DNA of 40,281 bases, taken from Spirogloea muscicola. Its lineage: Eukaryota > Streptophyta > Zygnematophyceae > Spirogloeales > Spirogloeaceae. Position numbers and translations under genes: made by a program. Under the pieces are notes generated by a model that was not told the DNA's origin, did no database searches, and saw only the letters and a program-made list of their open reading frames with translations. This document shows positions 31,375 to 40,281 of the stretch, piece after piece; within the stretch, counting starts at the first letter, position 1; each line of letters starts with the position of its first letter. The stretch spans positions 733,764-774,044 of the forward strand of contig WELB01000024.1 in NCBI GenBank assembly GCA_009602725.1. The letters are read 5' to 3'.

Positions 31375-32212
31375 GCAGGCCCTTAAGTTACATTGTAAGG
31401 CAGCCATGACATTACTGCCAGATCTCAAATTTAAGTGGTCCTTCTAAAGAGTCGCTTAGTACTTGTCCTGCTCGTAACTGTGTCTGAGGGGCCTGGGCTG
31501 TGCATATTGATGTTGTCATTTTCCGAGCTGAGCTCCTTCATTCTATGTGCATGGCAGGTGCATGCTCGTTCAGATCGTTATCTGTGCTCTTGCATGTCAT
31601 ATCTTGTATTTGAGATAATTCCTGCTCCAGCTTTGCTCAAGCCCACGCTCTTGCTATGCAACAAAAAGCAGCAGCCATTGAGAGCCACCTCTTGTAAAGT
31701 CTTTTCACGAAGTCAGTTATGCCCAAATTCTGGAATGCCTCTCTGTAGCGAGTGGATACAGCCCCGCACGTGGGAAGGCTATATGATAAATGCAATGGGC
31801 AGTGACCTCAGTGGGCTTCACCAACTAGGGTCCTGGGCGCAAGATCATGTATGCTTTGCATGCGCATGTAATGTCTTGCGACCAGACCTCATTTGGTTCG
31901 GCAATTGCTCACTGGCAATAGGGAACACGGCGTCATCGTGTTTCATATGCCGTTACACAGTGCTTTACTTGTGGTACTCACTGAGCACCAACACGGGCAA
32001 ACACGAGACTATCTGCTTCTTAGCAACAGGACAAGGACCAGAGCTGCAGGCAAGAGCGGACTTGCACAGGCTAGTTGATGTCTCTGTAGTTGACAAGTAC
32101 TGATTACACGTCGCTCGTGCTTGAGCTACTGAATCTGTCTTTGCTGGTAAAGAGCACGTCTCTTCACAGCAGGTTCACTGAAAGAGCAGGTCTAGCAACA
32201 CCTATCTTTGTG
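31375..32212. other. Intergenic region between convergent genes
   Basis: This holds the 3' flanks of the RH42-like gene (plus) and the aminotransferase-fusion gene (minus). A 222-codon open frame at 31435-32103 has no recognisable domain, no splice support and an ordinary noncoding composition, so I do not call it. Confidence 0.5.
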
Positions 32213-35200
32213 CTAGGCGCACAGTTTCGCAAATGGTAAAAGAGTTCCACTGGTTTGTGCAAGCGTTTGGTAGGCATTCTGCAACTGTACTGTGATTGGC
32301 CCTACAGAACCATCACCTAAGCTGGCCACAGCAAGCAGCACAGGCATATTCAAGTCAATCACCGAAATAGAACTTGCAGGGATAGAAGAGGACACAGTGG
32401 TAGAGTGTGCCAACAAAGTACTATATTCAATGCTAAGGAGAAGATCGGCATGTGAGATACTGCAGATGAAGTGTATACATAAAGGACAAAAAAGGCTTAC
32501 AAGCTCACAATACCAGCATCTATTAGGAATCACTGTCACGTATTTGGGATCTAGATGCTGATGTATATCCAATTGTGTCATAAAGTCTGAAAGAATGTAA
32601 AGATGATGACTGTACAAAAGTCAACGGGGTGGGGGATGGACCTGCGGTTGTCAAGCTCAATCACAGGGCTCAGTTCCCCCATGGTACCTGTTGTGAAGAC
32701 CTCATCAGCACAATGGAACTCTGATAAGCTGCACAGAGTACAAGAAAATGCTCTGTAAGTTATGAGAAGCTTCTCACATTCTGCCTCACATAATCTGCCA
32801 TTTGAGCAACCAGGAGAATGTGCTGAGGGCCAGTGTCACTAACAAATAATCCTGCATGATTCTTTGAAGCCTTTATAATTAAGGAGCTGGAGGTGCATTT
32901 AGAGGACAAGTGCACTGCTGTTTTGGTCAATTATAAGAAAGAAAAGGACAAGTCTCTTGCAAGGCACTCGAGAGCACACTACCTGATCCTTCTTTCCTTC
33001 ACGTCTAGTCCCATCTGCAGTGCAATATCAATGACCGTTTGACGTGTGATGCCAGGTAAACAGTAGTCTGGTTGAGGCGTATACAGCTTCCCTCTCTGTT
33101 GCAGTAACCAAATGAGGTTTAGAGCAAAGAGAAGATGTGCACAACTTTGACTAGCCAGACAGACTCAAAGGGCTGAAAATGACAGTGACTAGCGCATGTC
33201 ATCGTCAGTAGCTTACTCATAACCTGCCTACAAGTTCTTGCATCTAGAATAACAGATTAGTTGATGTGGCTGTATGTACCGGGCCAATCAGGCTTGTAAG
33301 GACAGCCCAATATGTCACATGACAGAGTGCAAGTACAGAGCTGCAATAGTGAAGACGTGTCATGGTTTCAAGAGCACCTTAATGGGTCCTCACCTTCACC
33401 ATAAAAACATTTGTTGCATTTGTCTCTGACACAAAGCCGTCGATGTCCAGCATCAGAGCATCATCTGCTCCTGCATTGTTGCCCTCCACTTTAGCTAAGA
33501 TATTATTGATGAGGTTATTGTGATGAATCTTTGAGTCAACGCACTGCCAACAGAAGGCAGCCATGAGTAAGTCCAATCCATTTGCATATAGCTTCTACGG
33601 CTCCTCTTTGAGTACAAATCACAAGTACGTGCCCCTCAGCGTCTGCCCTCACATCCACCTACAAGTCCTAAAAAAAATCACCTCTGGTCTGTCGTGTGAA
33701 GCAATGTATTTCCCTCCAGTAACAGCAGCAAGCAATCTTGTCGTAGTGGTGACTCTACGATAGTGTTAACCTGGACAAATTAGCCCGACTGAATGAGCAG
33801 AATTCAGAATTGTCGATCAACCTGGGGAGGATTTCTTCTTGTGGATGCAGTTGTCAGCTTAATACCAGCTGAGTTGTTGTACACCGGAGGCTTCCACTCG
33901 GCTAGCACAATCAGACAGTGGCCATATCTGTTGAATTCTGGGCTCATTCCAGACGTGACCTTCTTGCCCCTTGTCAGCGTTAGCCGAACATGAGCTCCAT
34001 CCTCCATGCCGTTTGCTGTTCCATTGAGCCAAGACTGCCAGTAAGAATCTGACAATAGCATACTCAGTTGGCATACATTGTGCAACTCAGGCTGCGTACT
34101 CTTGTTTCATCAATATTTGGCCTTTGATGATCTTGAGCATCGCTATCTAGACTCTAGATGCTCATCCTCCTCCGACATGGGAGAGCAGTGTCTTGCCACT
34201 GTTACTTACATCGATTTCCAGCAAAAAGACGAGCAATCAGCAATGACATTGCTCGTATCCAAGTAGTGACGTGCACGCTAGCAAGCACTCACCTGCAAGA
34301 GTGGAAAACAGAGCAGTCTTAATGTCCTCCCTAGTTGGCATTGACACAAATGCCAGGGCCTTTGCCGAGTCAAGCATGCGATTGATGTGCTCCTCAAGTT
34401 TCATTACCCGTCCTTTATATATTCTTAGACCTTCCCAACAACCATCTCCTCCTTGCACTATTGAGTCCAACACAGAGACTCGTGCATATTCTCGGGTTGT
34501 GAGATGATCTCCCACCCAAACGAGAAGCTTTTCATTTCTTGGCACCGGCAGTTGAGGAGGTAATCTACGAAGTTGGTGCTCAGGTTCTGAGTTGATCACT
34601 GGAGCTGGCTGTGAATTTCAGTCAATGACAACATATTAGCACCAGAGCTCAGATCTGCAAAAAGCCCATCAAATCCACTGAGTTTAATTAGCAGCCTTTG
34701 AATCGACTGAGGTCACTGAGAGTATCTCCAGGAGTAGCAGCTCAGTGCAGCTCAATCGGTCCAGTAAGCAGCTAACGCAGGGGGACTGACAGATGTAGAC
34801 ATTCTTGACTTGTAAAGATCTCAAGTCCAGCTGTTGGCACAAAAAGCCCACCCCTATTATACATGCCAGCCTACGCTCTCAACGAGCATGCAGCTTTGCC
34901 ATCTCCATCAGCACAATGAGCTGGCTTTGTATCATCACTTGAAGACCAGCACCTGCAACGCATGCCTTCGCAGGATCTCGTAAAAAGGTTGAGCCTCTTC
35001 AAGTACGTTGTACAGTTCAATTGGAAAGGGCTGCATAAAATTCAAGAACATATCAGCTGCCGATCTTGGAGTCATTTCCATCTACAGACCTGCTCGTGCA
35101 GCCTCACCGAGCTTATTACAGAGCACCTGATTCACAACTCTAGTCATTGGTAGCAATACCTCCATCATTGACTTATTGTCTATGTGCTGGCAATCTCCGT

Positions 35201-36939
35201 ATGTCTACTTAAGCAGTTTCCTGCAGAAAATAGAATGCTCACCGTCCGTGCCAATGTAGATGGACCACTAAAGCCAGTGGACTTATGTACTGAGTCATAC
35301 CACCAGGAAGCCCACAGACCATCTTCTGATTTAGGTCCGGCTTTCCAACTGGTAATGCATGTTAGATGCAACCAAGCAACACTTGCATGAGGGTCCAGGA
35401 TGGCAACAAAGCAACTGACAATCTAGCCACAAATAAGTCGGAGATGACTCCTCACAGTGACACGAGCTTTGCTTGGAAGCAACTGAAACCATCTAGCCAT
35501 AAGACCCTTGAGAGTTCTTGCAATCATAAAACATACTGTACCTGAGCATTCCCTTGTCAAAGGACAGGCTCAGGGCTGCACACAGAGATCTCAAAGTGCC
35601 CTCCGGATTGCTTTGCAGGTCCGATGAAAGGACCACAGGGGGTTCACAACCCATGCCTCTTAACTGGCTGTGGGCAATGGGCAACAATGATGTATCGGGG
35701 GAGAGAATTGGGAATGGCAGTTCCACATCACCAAGCTGGCAGTCTTGTAAGTCACACCCTGACACATTGCAACGGCCCAGTCTACTACTCACAGAAGTTG
35801 TTAGGTGCTATTGCTGTCATACATTCTTGACATTGCAGCTGGTCGCAGGGCCAAGCCTACTCAGTACAGCGTGCTGTCTCAGAGAGCTTCAACCAACACG
35901 CTGTCTCAGAGAGCTTTGACTACGTGCTTTGAATGTAGGTAACTATCACAGGCTACATCGTAGTGCTGGTGCTCAGTAGCTCACAGAAGATCCACCATAG
36001 AGCAGCACTGTATGCCAACCTGAAAATCTGCACAAGTGCAGGAAAGCCAAGCTCTTCCAGAGTCGCTGGTACTTGCTTGTTGAAAGACTGAAGACTTTCC
36101 AAAGGATCTCTCAGTAGTAAGACATGTCGGCCCCCGGTGATTATAAGGTCGTCCAGATGAGAAGTGCGATGCTTTGCCATGTGTTTGACAAAGAGCACCT
36201 TCTTCTCACGAGGACCATAGATGACATTGTGCACAACCCTGTTGCCATCTGCTTAAAGATGAAAGCCTCTGTTCAGAAGGTCGGCTCCTACTGTGCTTCA
36301 ACAGCTCGCCAAGCATGCTTGAGGTGCGAGCTGTGCAGAGGCCTTATGAACAGCTTGCAGACTTGTCCTTCAGCATACGTCCCAGTCAAGGGAAGGCAAG
36401 GAAACCTTGCAGACCTTGATACGGTGGACATTCGACAAAGCTTGAAAGGCTATGCACATAGCTGGCCGCCAGCTGTCATGCTATACCTGAATCCATGCTG
36501 TTCAGAAGCTCTTCGCGATACGGTCTCTGGACCTTCGGATTGACGCTCAAATAGTGGGCATAAAGTGGCTCATCAAGCACCTGTTGCGTATCTGAGAGAT
36601 GATAAGAGCGACGAAGTGCACAACAGGTGACAAAGTCCACATGATACTGTCTCAATGTGAAACCTTTGGCGTCAGACCTGAAGGGAGGGACCACATCTCC
36701 TGTCGGGATTGATTGCCCGACTTGGGCAAACACAGCAACAGCAGCAGCAACGAAAGTAACATTGTCAAAGTACAAAGGCACAAGTGACAGTCTGAAGTCG
36801 TCAATTCTATCAACCGGCCCATGCTGCACGGGCTGCGCACCTGTGTGTCGTCCCGCTGGGCGAAGGAGTACATAAGGCTTGTGCTGAGGCTCCTTGGGGC
36901 GGACCAGACATTGATGCAGAAGGGGTCCGCTGCCGCCAT
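32213..36939 (-). CDS. P-loop (sulfotransferase-like) domain fused to class IV PLP aminotransferase
   Basis: Twelve exons on the minus strand: 36939-36841, 36580-36487, 36248-36020, 35667-35542, 35348-35243, 35030-34953, 34608-34293, 34015-33822, 33543-33394, 33095-32983, 32728-32642 and 32321-32213; 1701 bases, 566 residues. Residues 1-244 are a P-loop sulfotransferase-like domain: VWSAPRSLSTSLMYSFAQRD, VIYGPREKKVLFVKHMAKHR, GGRHVLLLRDPLESL and WWYDSVHKSTGF. Residues 245-566 are a branched-chain/D-amino-acid aminotransferase-like domain: SIVQGGDGCWEGLRIYKGRV, the PLP Lys419 in DSKIHHNNL, VSETNATNVF, DYCLPGITR and TTGTMGELSPV. Plants have such branched-chain-amino-acid-aminotransferase-like fusions; substrates are unknown to me. 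The domain border falls exactly at a phase-0 intron. An upstream in-frame ATG at 37008 would add 23 residues. Confidence 0.93.
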
Positions 36940-37514
36940 GCCAAGTTGTGGCTCAAGACGAGGCAAACTGCTGGATGAGGAGGCTTCTGAAAGGGTCAGC
37001 AGGAACAATGCACAAGCAGCGGTCGAGGGGCGCAGCCGCGGGGCAAGCTGTTGGAGAGGGAGGCTGCTGACAGCGTTCGGCGTTGGGTCAGAGAGCGTGC
37101 GCGCTCAAAGACACAGACAGGGACACTGCAGCTCGTTCGACAAGGCGTCAATAAGAAGCCCGCCGCGCATGAAGTGGAAATGGCTACATGAAAAGGAACG
37201 ACAACAAAGAAACTGCGCTTTCAGATTGACAGCAGTGGCTGTGGAAAGACGAAGTGGTTCTCCCACTGGGGGCAAGGGCTGTGAAAAGCCAGCCCGAAAA
37301 GAATGACAAAGTCGGTGGCTGCTGATTTAAAAGATGAGCTCGCCCATAGAAGAGAGGGGCTGGCAGAAGCCAGCCAAAAAAGAATGGACAATATCCAAAG
37401 AGCTCCAACACAAAGGAATCGGCTGTATACTGCCAGCCAGATGCATACAGGTGTTCATGACGGAACCGAAGGCTAGGCAGACAGGGCGCCCTCAATACCC
37501 CAAAGAGCAAGGCG
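36940..37514. other. Upstream region of the fusion gene with two hairpin-tail repeats
   Basis: The first 100-200 bases probably hold the promoter of the aminotransferase-fusion gene (minus). From 37220 two tandem-like copies of the retrotransposon tail follow: GGGCTGTGAAAAGCCAGCCC with GAAAAGAATGACAAAG at 37275-37313, and GGCTGGC-AGAA-GCCAGCC with AAAAAAGAATGGACAA at 37358-37392. No coding part of the element is attached. Confidence 0.6.
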
Positions 37515-37867
37515 ATGGAGGGGGAAGAGATGCGCGGACCTTTCAGTGAGGAGGAGGATACTTTGCTGCTCGTTGCCCGATATATTTATGGGAATCGGTG
37601 GTTCCACGTGGAGAAGTGCATACCCCGAAGGTAAAATGCTGGACACAATGCATTTGTCCTATCCACTTATTTATGTTTTAAAGCCGTAGAGAGCACTGTT
37701 GATGTGAAGCTGTTGACGATCTCAGGGTGGCAGGCCAGAGCAACAAGCACTGGCATGGCATACTCAAGGGAAGATACAAGAAGGAGCCTTGGTGCGAACG
37801 GGTTCTTGCACCCCCTCCAGAACTTGTTACTGCTGGACGGTACTCCATGACAGAGAAGCCTTTCTAG
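37515..37867 (+). CDS. Small single-repeat MYB/SANT-like protein
   Basis: Two exons, 37515-37630 and 37726-37867, give 85 residues, beginning MEGEEMRGPFSEEEDTLLLV. The repeat pattern is F-SEEED-x..-A-x(4)-GNRW-x(2)-VEKCIP-RR, then SNKHWHGILKGRYKK. The first of the three MYB tryptophans is replaced by Phe, while the second (NRW) and third (KHW) are kept. The intron ends CTCAG and both exons share phase 2. The stop at 37865-37867 leaves a short tail after the repeat. The repeat could bind DNA, but a single repeat and an 85-residue length suggest a MYB-related factor, a competitor-type small MYB, or a truncated copy. It starts about 120 bases after a retrotransposon tail, which may supply promoter sequence. 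Confidence 0.6.
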
Positions 37868-38439
37868 TGGCAAGATGGAAGTGGCGAATTACAGGTATGT
37901 AGAGGTAATCAGCATATATAGTATTTCTCAGAGAATTGACTGTGCTATGGTCCTAGTCCTGCTCTGTGTCAATACCCTTCTGTGTATAGCACGTTCTCAT
38001 TGATTCGCGCATACATCAAAGCGTGTCACATTCGTAGCGCCTGTTAACGCATCTCCCTCTGCCGCGTTTGATAGCTGCAAGGTTGTTATGTGCATGTGCA
38101 CCTTTACACCACTTAGCGTGTCCTTGGCTAGCATTGGTAGGCAGAGCGCCTTGGACACTAGCGGAGTGGAGATGACACAAAGCCGAGGAGACAGATTGGC
38201 AATTGCTTGCGCGGAGAGGTAAAGAGATAAATGCCTCAATCAGATCAATTACCTATCTGACACAAGCTGTTTGACTACGCTGCTGATCATATTATGGTGT
38301 TGCATACCCACGTTGTTAATGCGCTGGTTTTTGAAAGCGGCTGAAGCTAGCCAAGTGCGTGAAATAGCGTGAAGGGCGTATAACGCAATGGAGCTCAAAA
38401 GTCTAGGATGAACCATGTCAAAACAGCCTCATCAGCAGA
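37868..38439. other. Intergenic stretch, nothing assigned
   Basis: This follows the MYB-like gene. A GTATGTAG donor-like string at about 37895 could allow a longer 3' exon structure, but I see no domain or repeat in either strand. Confidence 0.4.
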
Positions 38440-38800
38440 CACCCTGGTTAGCAGAAAGAGGAGGCGAGTGCCATGCCAGTATCACCATGGTGGGGTTGCA
38501 GAGCGAGCGAGCATGCGGCTTCATGTGAAGAAGAAGCGGCTAATCCAAAGGGGGCAAGGTTTGTGTAAGCCAGCTTACAATTGAATGAAAATGTACGGGA
38601 CAGAATAGGCTCTTCCAAAGAAGTGGAAGCACGAAGCTCTGCCAATTGAGGCGATGGCTGTCAAGAAAATAGCTCGTCCAAAGTGGCGAGGCCAGCCAAA
38701 AATGGAGGGACTAAGCCCAAGGGGGCTGAGTGCGTGAACCGCACAGCCAAGAAGCGACAGTGACTGGGAAAGGCCATACATCTCCATGTTGGAGTAATCA
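38440..38800 (-). repeat. Degenerate retrotransposon tail repeats
   Basis: GGGGCAAGGTTTGTGTAAGC then CAGCTTACAATTGAATGAAA at 38550-38590, and GGCGATGGCTGTCAAGAAAA at about 38650, match the GGGC-A-ATGGCTGT and GAATGGACA elements of the hairpin tails, but with decayed stems. No coding part is attached. Confidence 0.45.
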
Positions 38801-38809
38801 TTGCCATGC

Positions 38810-39260
38810 CTTGTACGTTCTTTTCGGGCTGGCCCCTCGCATCCCTCCCCCCCTTCTGGAAGAGCTGCGTCCTTGTCCTTTCTTCATGCTGGCCCTTTCT
38901 TCATGCTGGCCTTTCACAGCAGAAGAAGGGCTCGCCCATTGAGAATATGGGCTGGAACAGCCAGCCCAAAAGAGAGAGAGAATGAACAGAGTACAAGAAG
39001 AGGGGGGGGGAAGCCAGGCGAAGCAGCAGAAATGACAAGCACACAAGAAAAAACAAAGCAGCTACTAACCACTCAGTAACCCCTGCTAAGCAGGCGCAGG
39101 TCGGAGAGGCTATGCTCCTGGAAGTATGTCCCCTGGCCAGAGCCAGAGGCAGCAGCAAGGGCTCGGCCAGCACGCAGGTGCAGCGCACGGGCCATGGACC
39201 TCTGCAGCGAGACGGCCAGGCGCATGCGATACACCTGGGCCAACGACCCGGCGGCGGGGA
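38810..39260 (-). mobile_element. First-subfamily retrotransposon 3' fragment with full tail
   Basis: On the minus strand, about 39258-39073 encodes AAGSLAQVYRMRLAVSLQRS, ARALHLRAGRALAAASGSG and LSDLRLLSRGY with a TGA stop at 39073-39075, in one open frame. The tail continues through TGTGTGCTTGTCATTTCTGC, a C-run, TGTTCATTCTCTCTCTCTTT and GGGCTGG-CTGTT-CCAGCCC (38949-38967). The tail part 38930-39050 is about the same as the nested insert at 4864-5000. It is 5'-truncated before the nuclease-like core. Confidence 0.78.
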
Positions 39261-39286
39261 ACAGCCCTCGCCCCACTCGAAGAGCT

Positions 39287-39306
39287 GCTTCTTCTTCTTC
39301 TTCTTC
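39287..39306 (+). repeat. (CTT)n microsatellite
   Basis: GCTTCTTCTTCTTCTTCTTC directly adjoins the truncated end of the retrotransposon fragment, after CACTCGAAGAGCTG. The same GAAGAGCTSCTTCTTC context ends other tails, so it may be the 3' terminus of a further plus-oriented copy. Confidence 0.7.
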
Positions 39307-39845
39307 GGAAGCACGAGCACTAAGCACCAGCACTAGCTTCTGCCTGGAAATTTATTGGCTTGGGTTGGAATACCCTTCATTTTACGTGCACCACGCGCCA
39401 TCTTCCATTTTACTTCATTTTTCGGAAGATCGAGCTTCAATTCGTAGGAGAACATTCGCTGTGCTTTGACACATTGGTGGCCCCTTCGAACTTTGTTTAA
39501 TCTCTTTTTGGGCTGGCCAATCACAGCCATCGGCCTCTACTGGAAGAGTCTTTCTTCTTCGAGAGAGGGCGCGCGGTGCGCATGTGATTTTAGTGGGAGG
39601 CCAACCCTAGCCTTTCAGATGTCCTGTTACTGGGTAATGAGCTGGCTAAGGGGGACACCAGTATCCCCGAATGAGCACATGCAAATCTGACCAGCTATAC
39701 TGAGGCGCCAAACCACCACCACGGAAGCCACTAGCCTGGGCTAATGCACGACCAGCTGGTATATCGTGAGTGCCTGGGAGCACTGTAGACTCAACGATCT
39801 TCGAGGGATGAGCTTACTTTCTCTTCACGGGGAGTGAAGCCAAGC

Positions 39846-39905
39846 GATGGGCATGTCGGCAGCCCACTTGTCATTTTTGCGACGTCGTGTGTCAGCCTGT
39901 TTGCA
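39846..39905 (+). mobile_element. Short second-subfamily retrotransposon fragment
   Basis: The plus strand encodes MGMSAAHLSFLRRRVSACLQ, matching VGMPAAYLSFLRH of the copy at 20335-21935. Here the Arg codon is intact where that copy has a stop. About 60 bases only. The preceding stretch 39310-39845 shows tail-like TTTTTGGGCTGGCCAATCAC at 39505 and otherwise nothing I can assign. Confidence 0.65.
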
Positions 39906-39942
39906 ACCCACCTACCCTGTTAGCAACCCACCTACCCTGTTA
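39903..39942 (+). repeat. 20-bp tandem duplication
   Basis: GCAACCCACCTACCCTGTTA occurs twice in a row without mismatch, at the broken end of the retrotransposon fragment. Confidence 0.88.
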
Positions 39943-39947
39943 GGTCG

Positions 39948-40026
39948 CAGGCGCCGCCGCCGCCGCCGCCGCCGCCCCTCCTACACCCCGGGCCGCCGCC
40001 GGCGTCACTGCCGGCGGCGCCCGCCA
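39948..40026 (+). repeat. GCC-rich triplet repeat
   Basis: About eight GCC units at 39953-39977, followed by CCGGGCCGCCGCCGGCG and CTGCCGGCGGCGCCCGCC, a CG-rich stretch able to form strong stems. It separates two retrotransposon fragments. Confidence 0.8.
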
Positions 40027-40027
40027 A

Positions 40028-40112
40028 AGAAAGAAAGCAGCTACAAATTACTCAGTAACCCCTGCTAAGCAGCCGCAAATCAGAGAGGCTAGGGTCCTGG
40101 AAGTGGGTCCCC
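40028..40112 (-). mobile_element. Retrotransposon 3' end fragment
   Basis: On the minus strand this encodes QGTHFQDPSLSDLRLLSRGY, then TGA and AGTAATTTGTAGCTGCTTTC, almost identical to 13350-13440. It is cut at 40112, where an opposite-strand fragment begins. Confidence 0.8.
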
Positions 40113-40281
40113 TGGAGGCCTTTCGGACATCGCTTCAACTCTTCCTCGGCCTCCCACCTAATTGCCTGATTGGGGTGCGCCAGTGCGAGTGCGGCTTCCG
40201 TGCAGAGGGTGCTGTGCTCGCCACTCACATGCTGAGATGCCCCACTGGACCAGAAGTGGTGGGCATTCACAACCTCCTTCG
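40113..40281 (+). mobile_element. Retrotransposon zinc-knuckle fragment, runs off the window
   Basis: The plus strand is open to the window end: EAFRTSLQLFLGLPPNCLIG, VRQCECGFRAEGAVLATHML, RCPTGPEVVGIHNLL. The CxC-x11-HxxxC knuckle is intact, as in the 20335-21935 copy but without its frameshift. The nuclease-like part should lie beyond 40281. Confidence 0.82.

Noticed and set aside
31435-32103. 222-codon open frame after the helicase gene
   Set aside because: No domain and no homology I can recognise; probably 3' flank of convergent genes.
40028-40281. Single twin-primed insertion explaining all head-to-head pairs
   Set aside because: It could fit this pair, but at 4245-5130 and 12240-13540 both partners carry complete 3' ends, which one twin-primed cDNA cannot give.
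1-40281. CRISPR arrays, bacterial operons, prophage or tRNA genes
   Set aside because: No spaced identical repeats with unique spacers, no compact co-directional genes, and no tRNA cloverleaf with a recognisable T-arm was seen; all real genes are spliced and eukaryotic.

Overview
This window reads as nuclear DNA of a streptophyte plant, either a streptophyte green alga or an early-diverging land plant; I cannot name the genus. The signs are spliced genes with GT-AG introns, two phytocyanin/plastocyanin-type cell-surface proteins, an LPA1/DUF3493 plastid protein, an RH42-type DEAD-box helicase, a plant-type P-loop/aminotransferase fusion, a plant telo-box motif, and nuclear copies of mitochondrial genes whose layout (mitochondrial sdh3 present) fits algae and bryophytes. 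There are no operons.

Layout. 130-1763 (+): secreted type-1 copper protein with a Pro/His-rich tail. 4245-5130: inverted pair of retrotransposon 3' ends with a nested insertion. 5894-7641 (+): ENODL-type phytocyanin that has lost copper ligands and contains a 13-nt microexon. 8477-11813 (-): ten-TM sugar-phosphate/nucleotide-sugar type transporter, 11 coding exons, one of 13 nt. 12100-13760: more retrotransposon debris. 13765-14900: mitochondrial insertion made of nad4, SSU rRNA and sdh3 pieces. 14960-16603: retrotransposon ends, hairpin repeats and a minisatellite running into an 840-base gap (16604-17443). 17808-19775 (+): LPA1-like plastid protein. 20110-21935: further retrotransposon pieces, including the longest copy. 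22235-24630 (+): unrecognised protein with a Gly/Ala-rich hydrophobic hairpin. 25178-26335 (-): ENY2/SUS1, complete. 26627-31374 (+): RH42/PRP5-like helicase, complete and divergent from ENY2. 32213-36939 (-): P-loop (sulfotransferase-like) plus class IV aminotransferase fusion, complete in 12 exons. 37515-37867 (+): small single-repeat MYB-like gene. 38440-40281: retrotransposon 3' tails and two opposed fragments at the window edge.

The genes are ordinary nuclear genes of unrelated function. The only evident functional pairing is ENY2 (mRNA export/SAGA) and RH42 (pre-mRNA splicing), which share a promoter region of about 290 bp. The recurring non-gene theme is one non-LTR retrotransposon group whose C-terminus carries a CxC...HxxxC knuckle and an R2-like nuclease-type segment. 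Its 3' tail holds a conserved GGGCTGG/CCAGCCC hairpin, and its fragments repeatedly sit in opposite-orientation pairs. Exon boundaries were placed by eye from splice motifs, reading phase and family conservation; transcript data would settle them.
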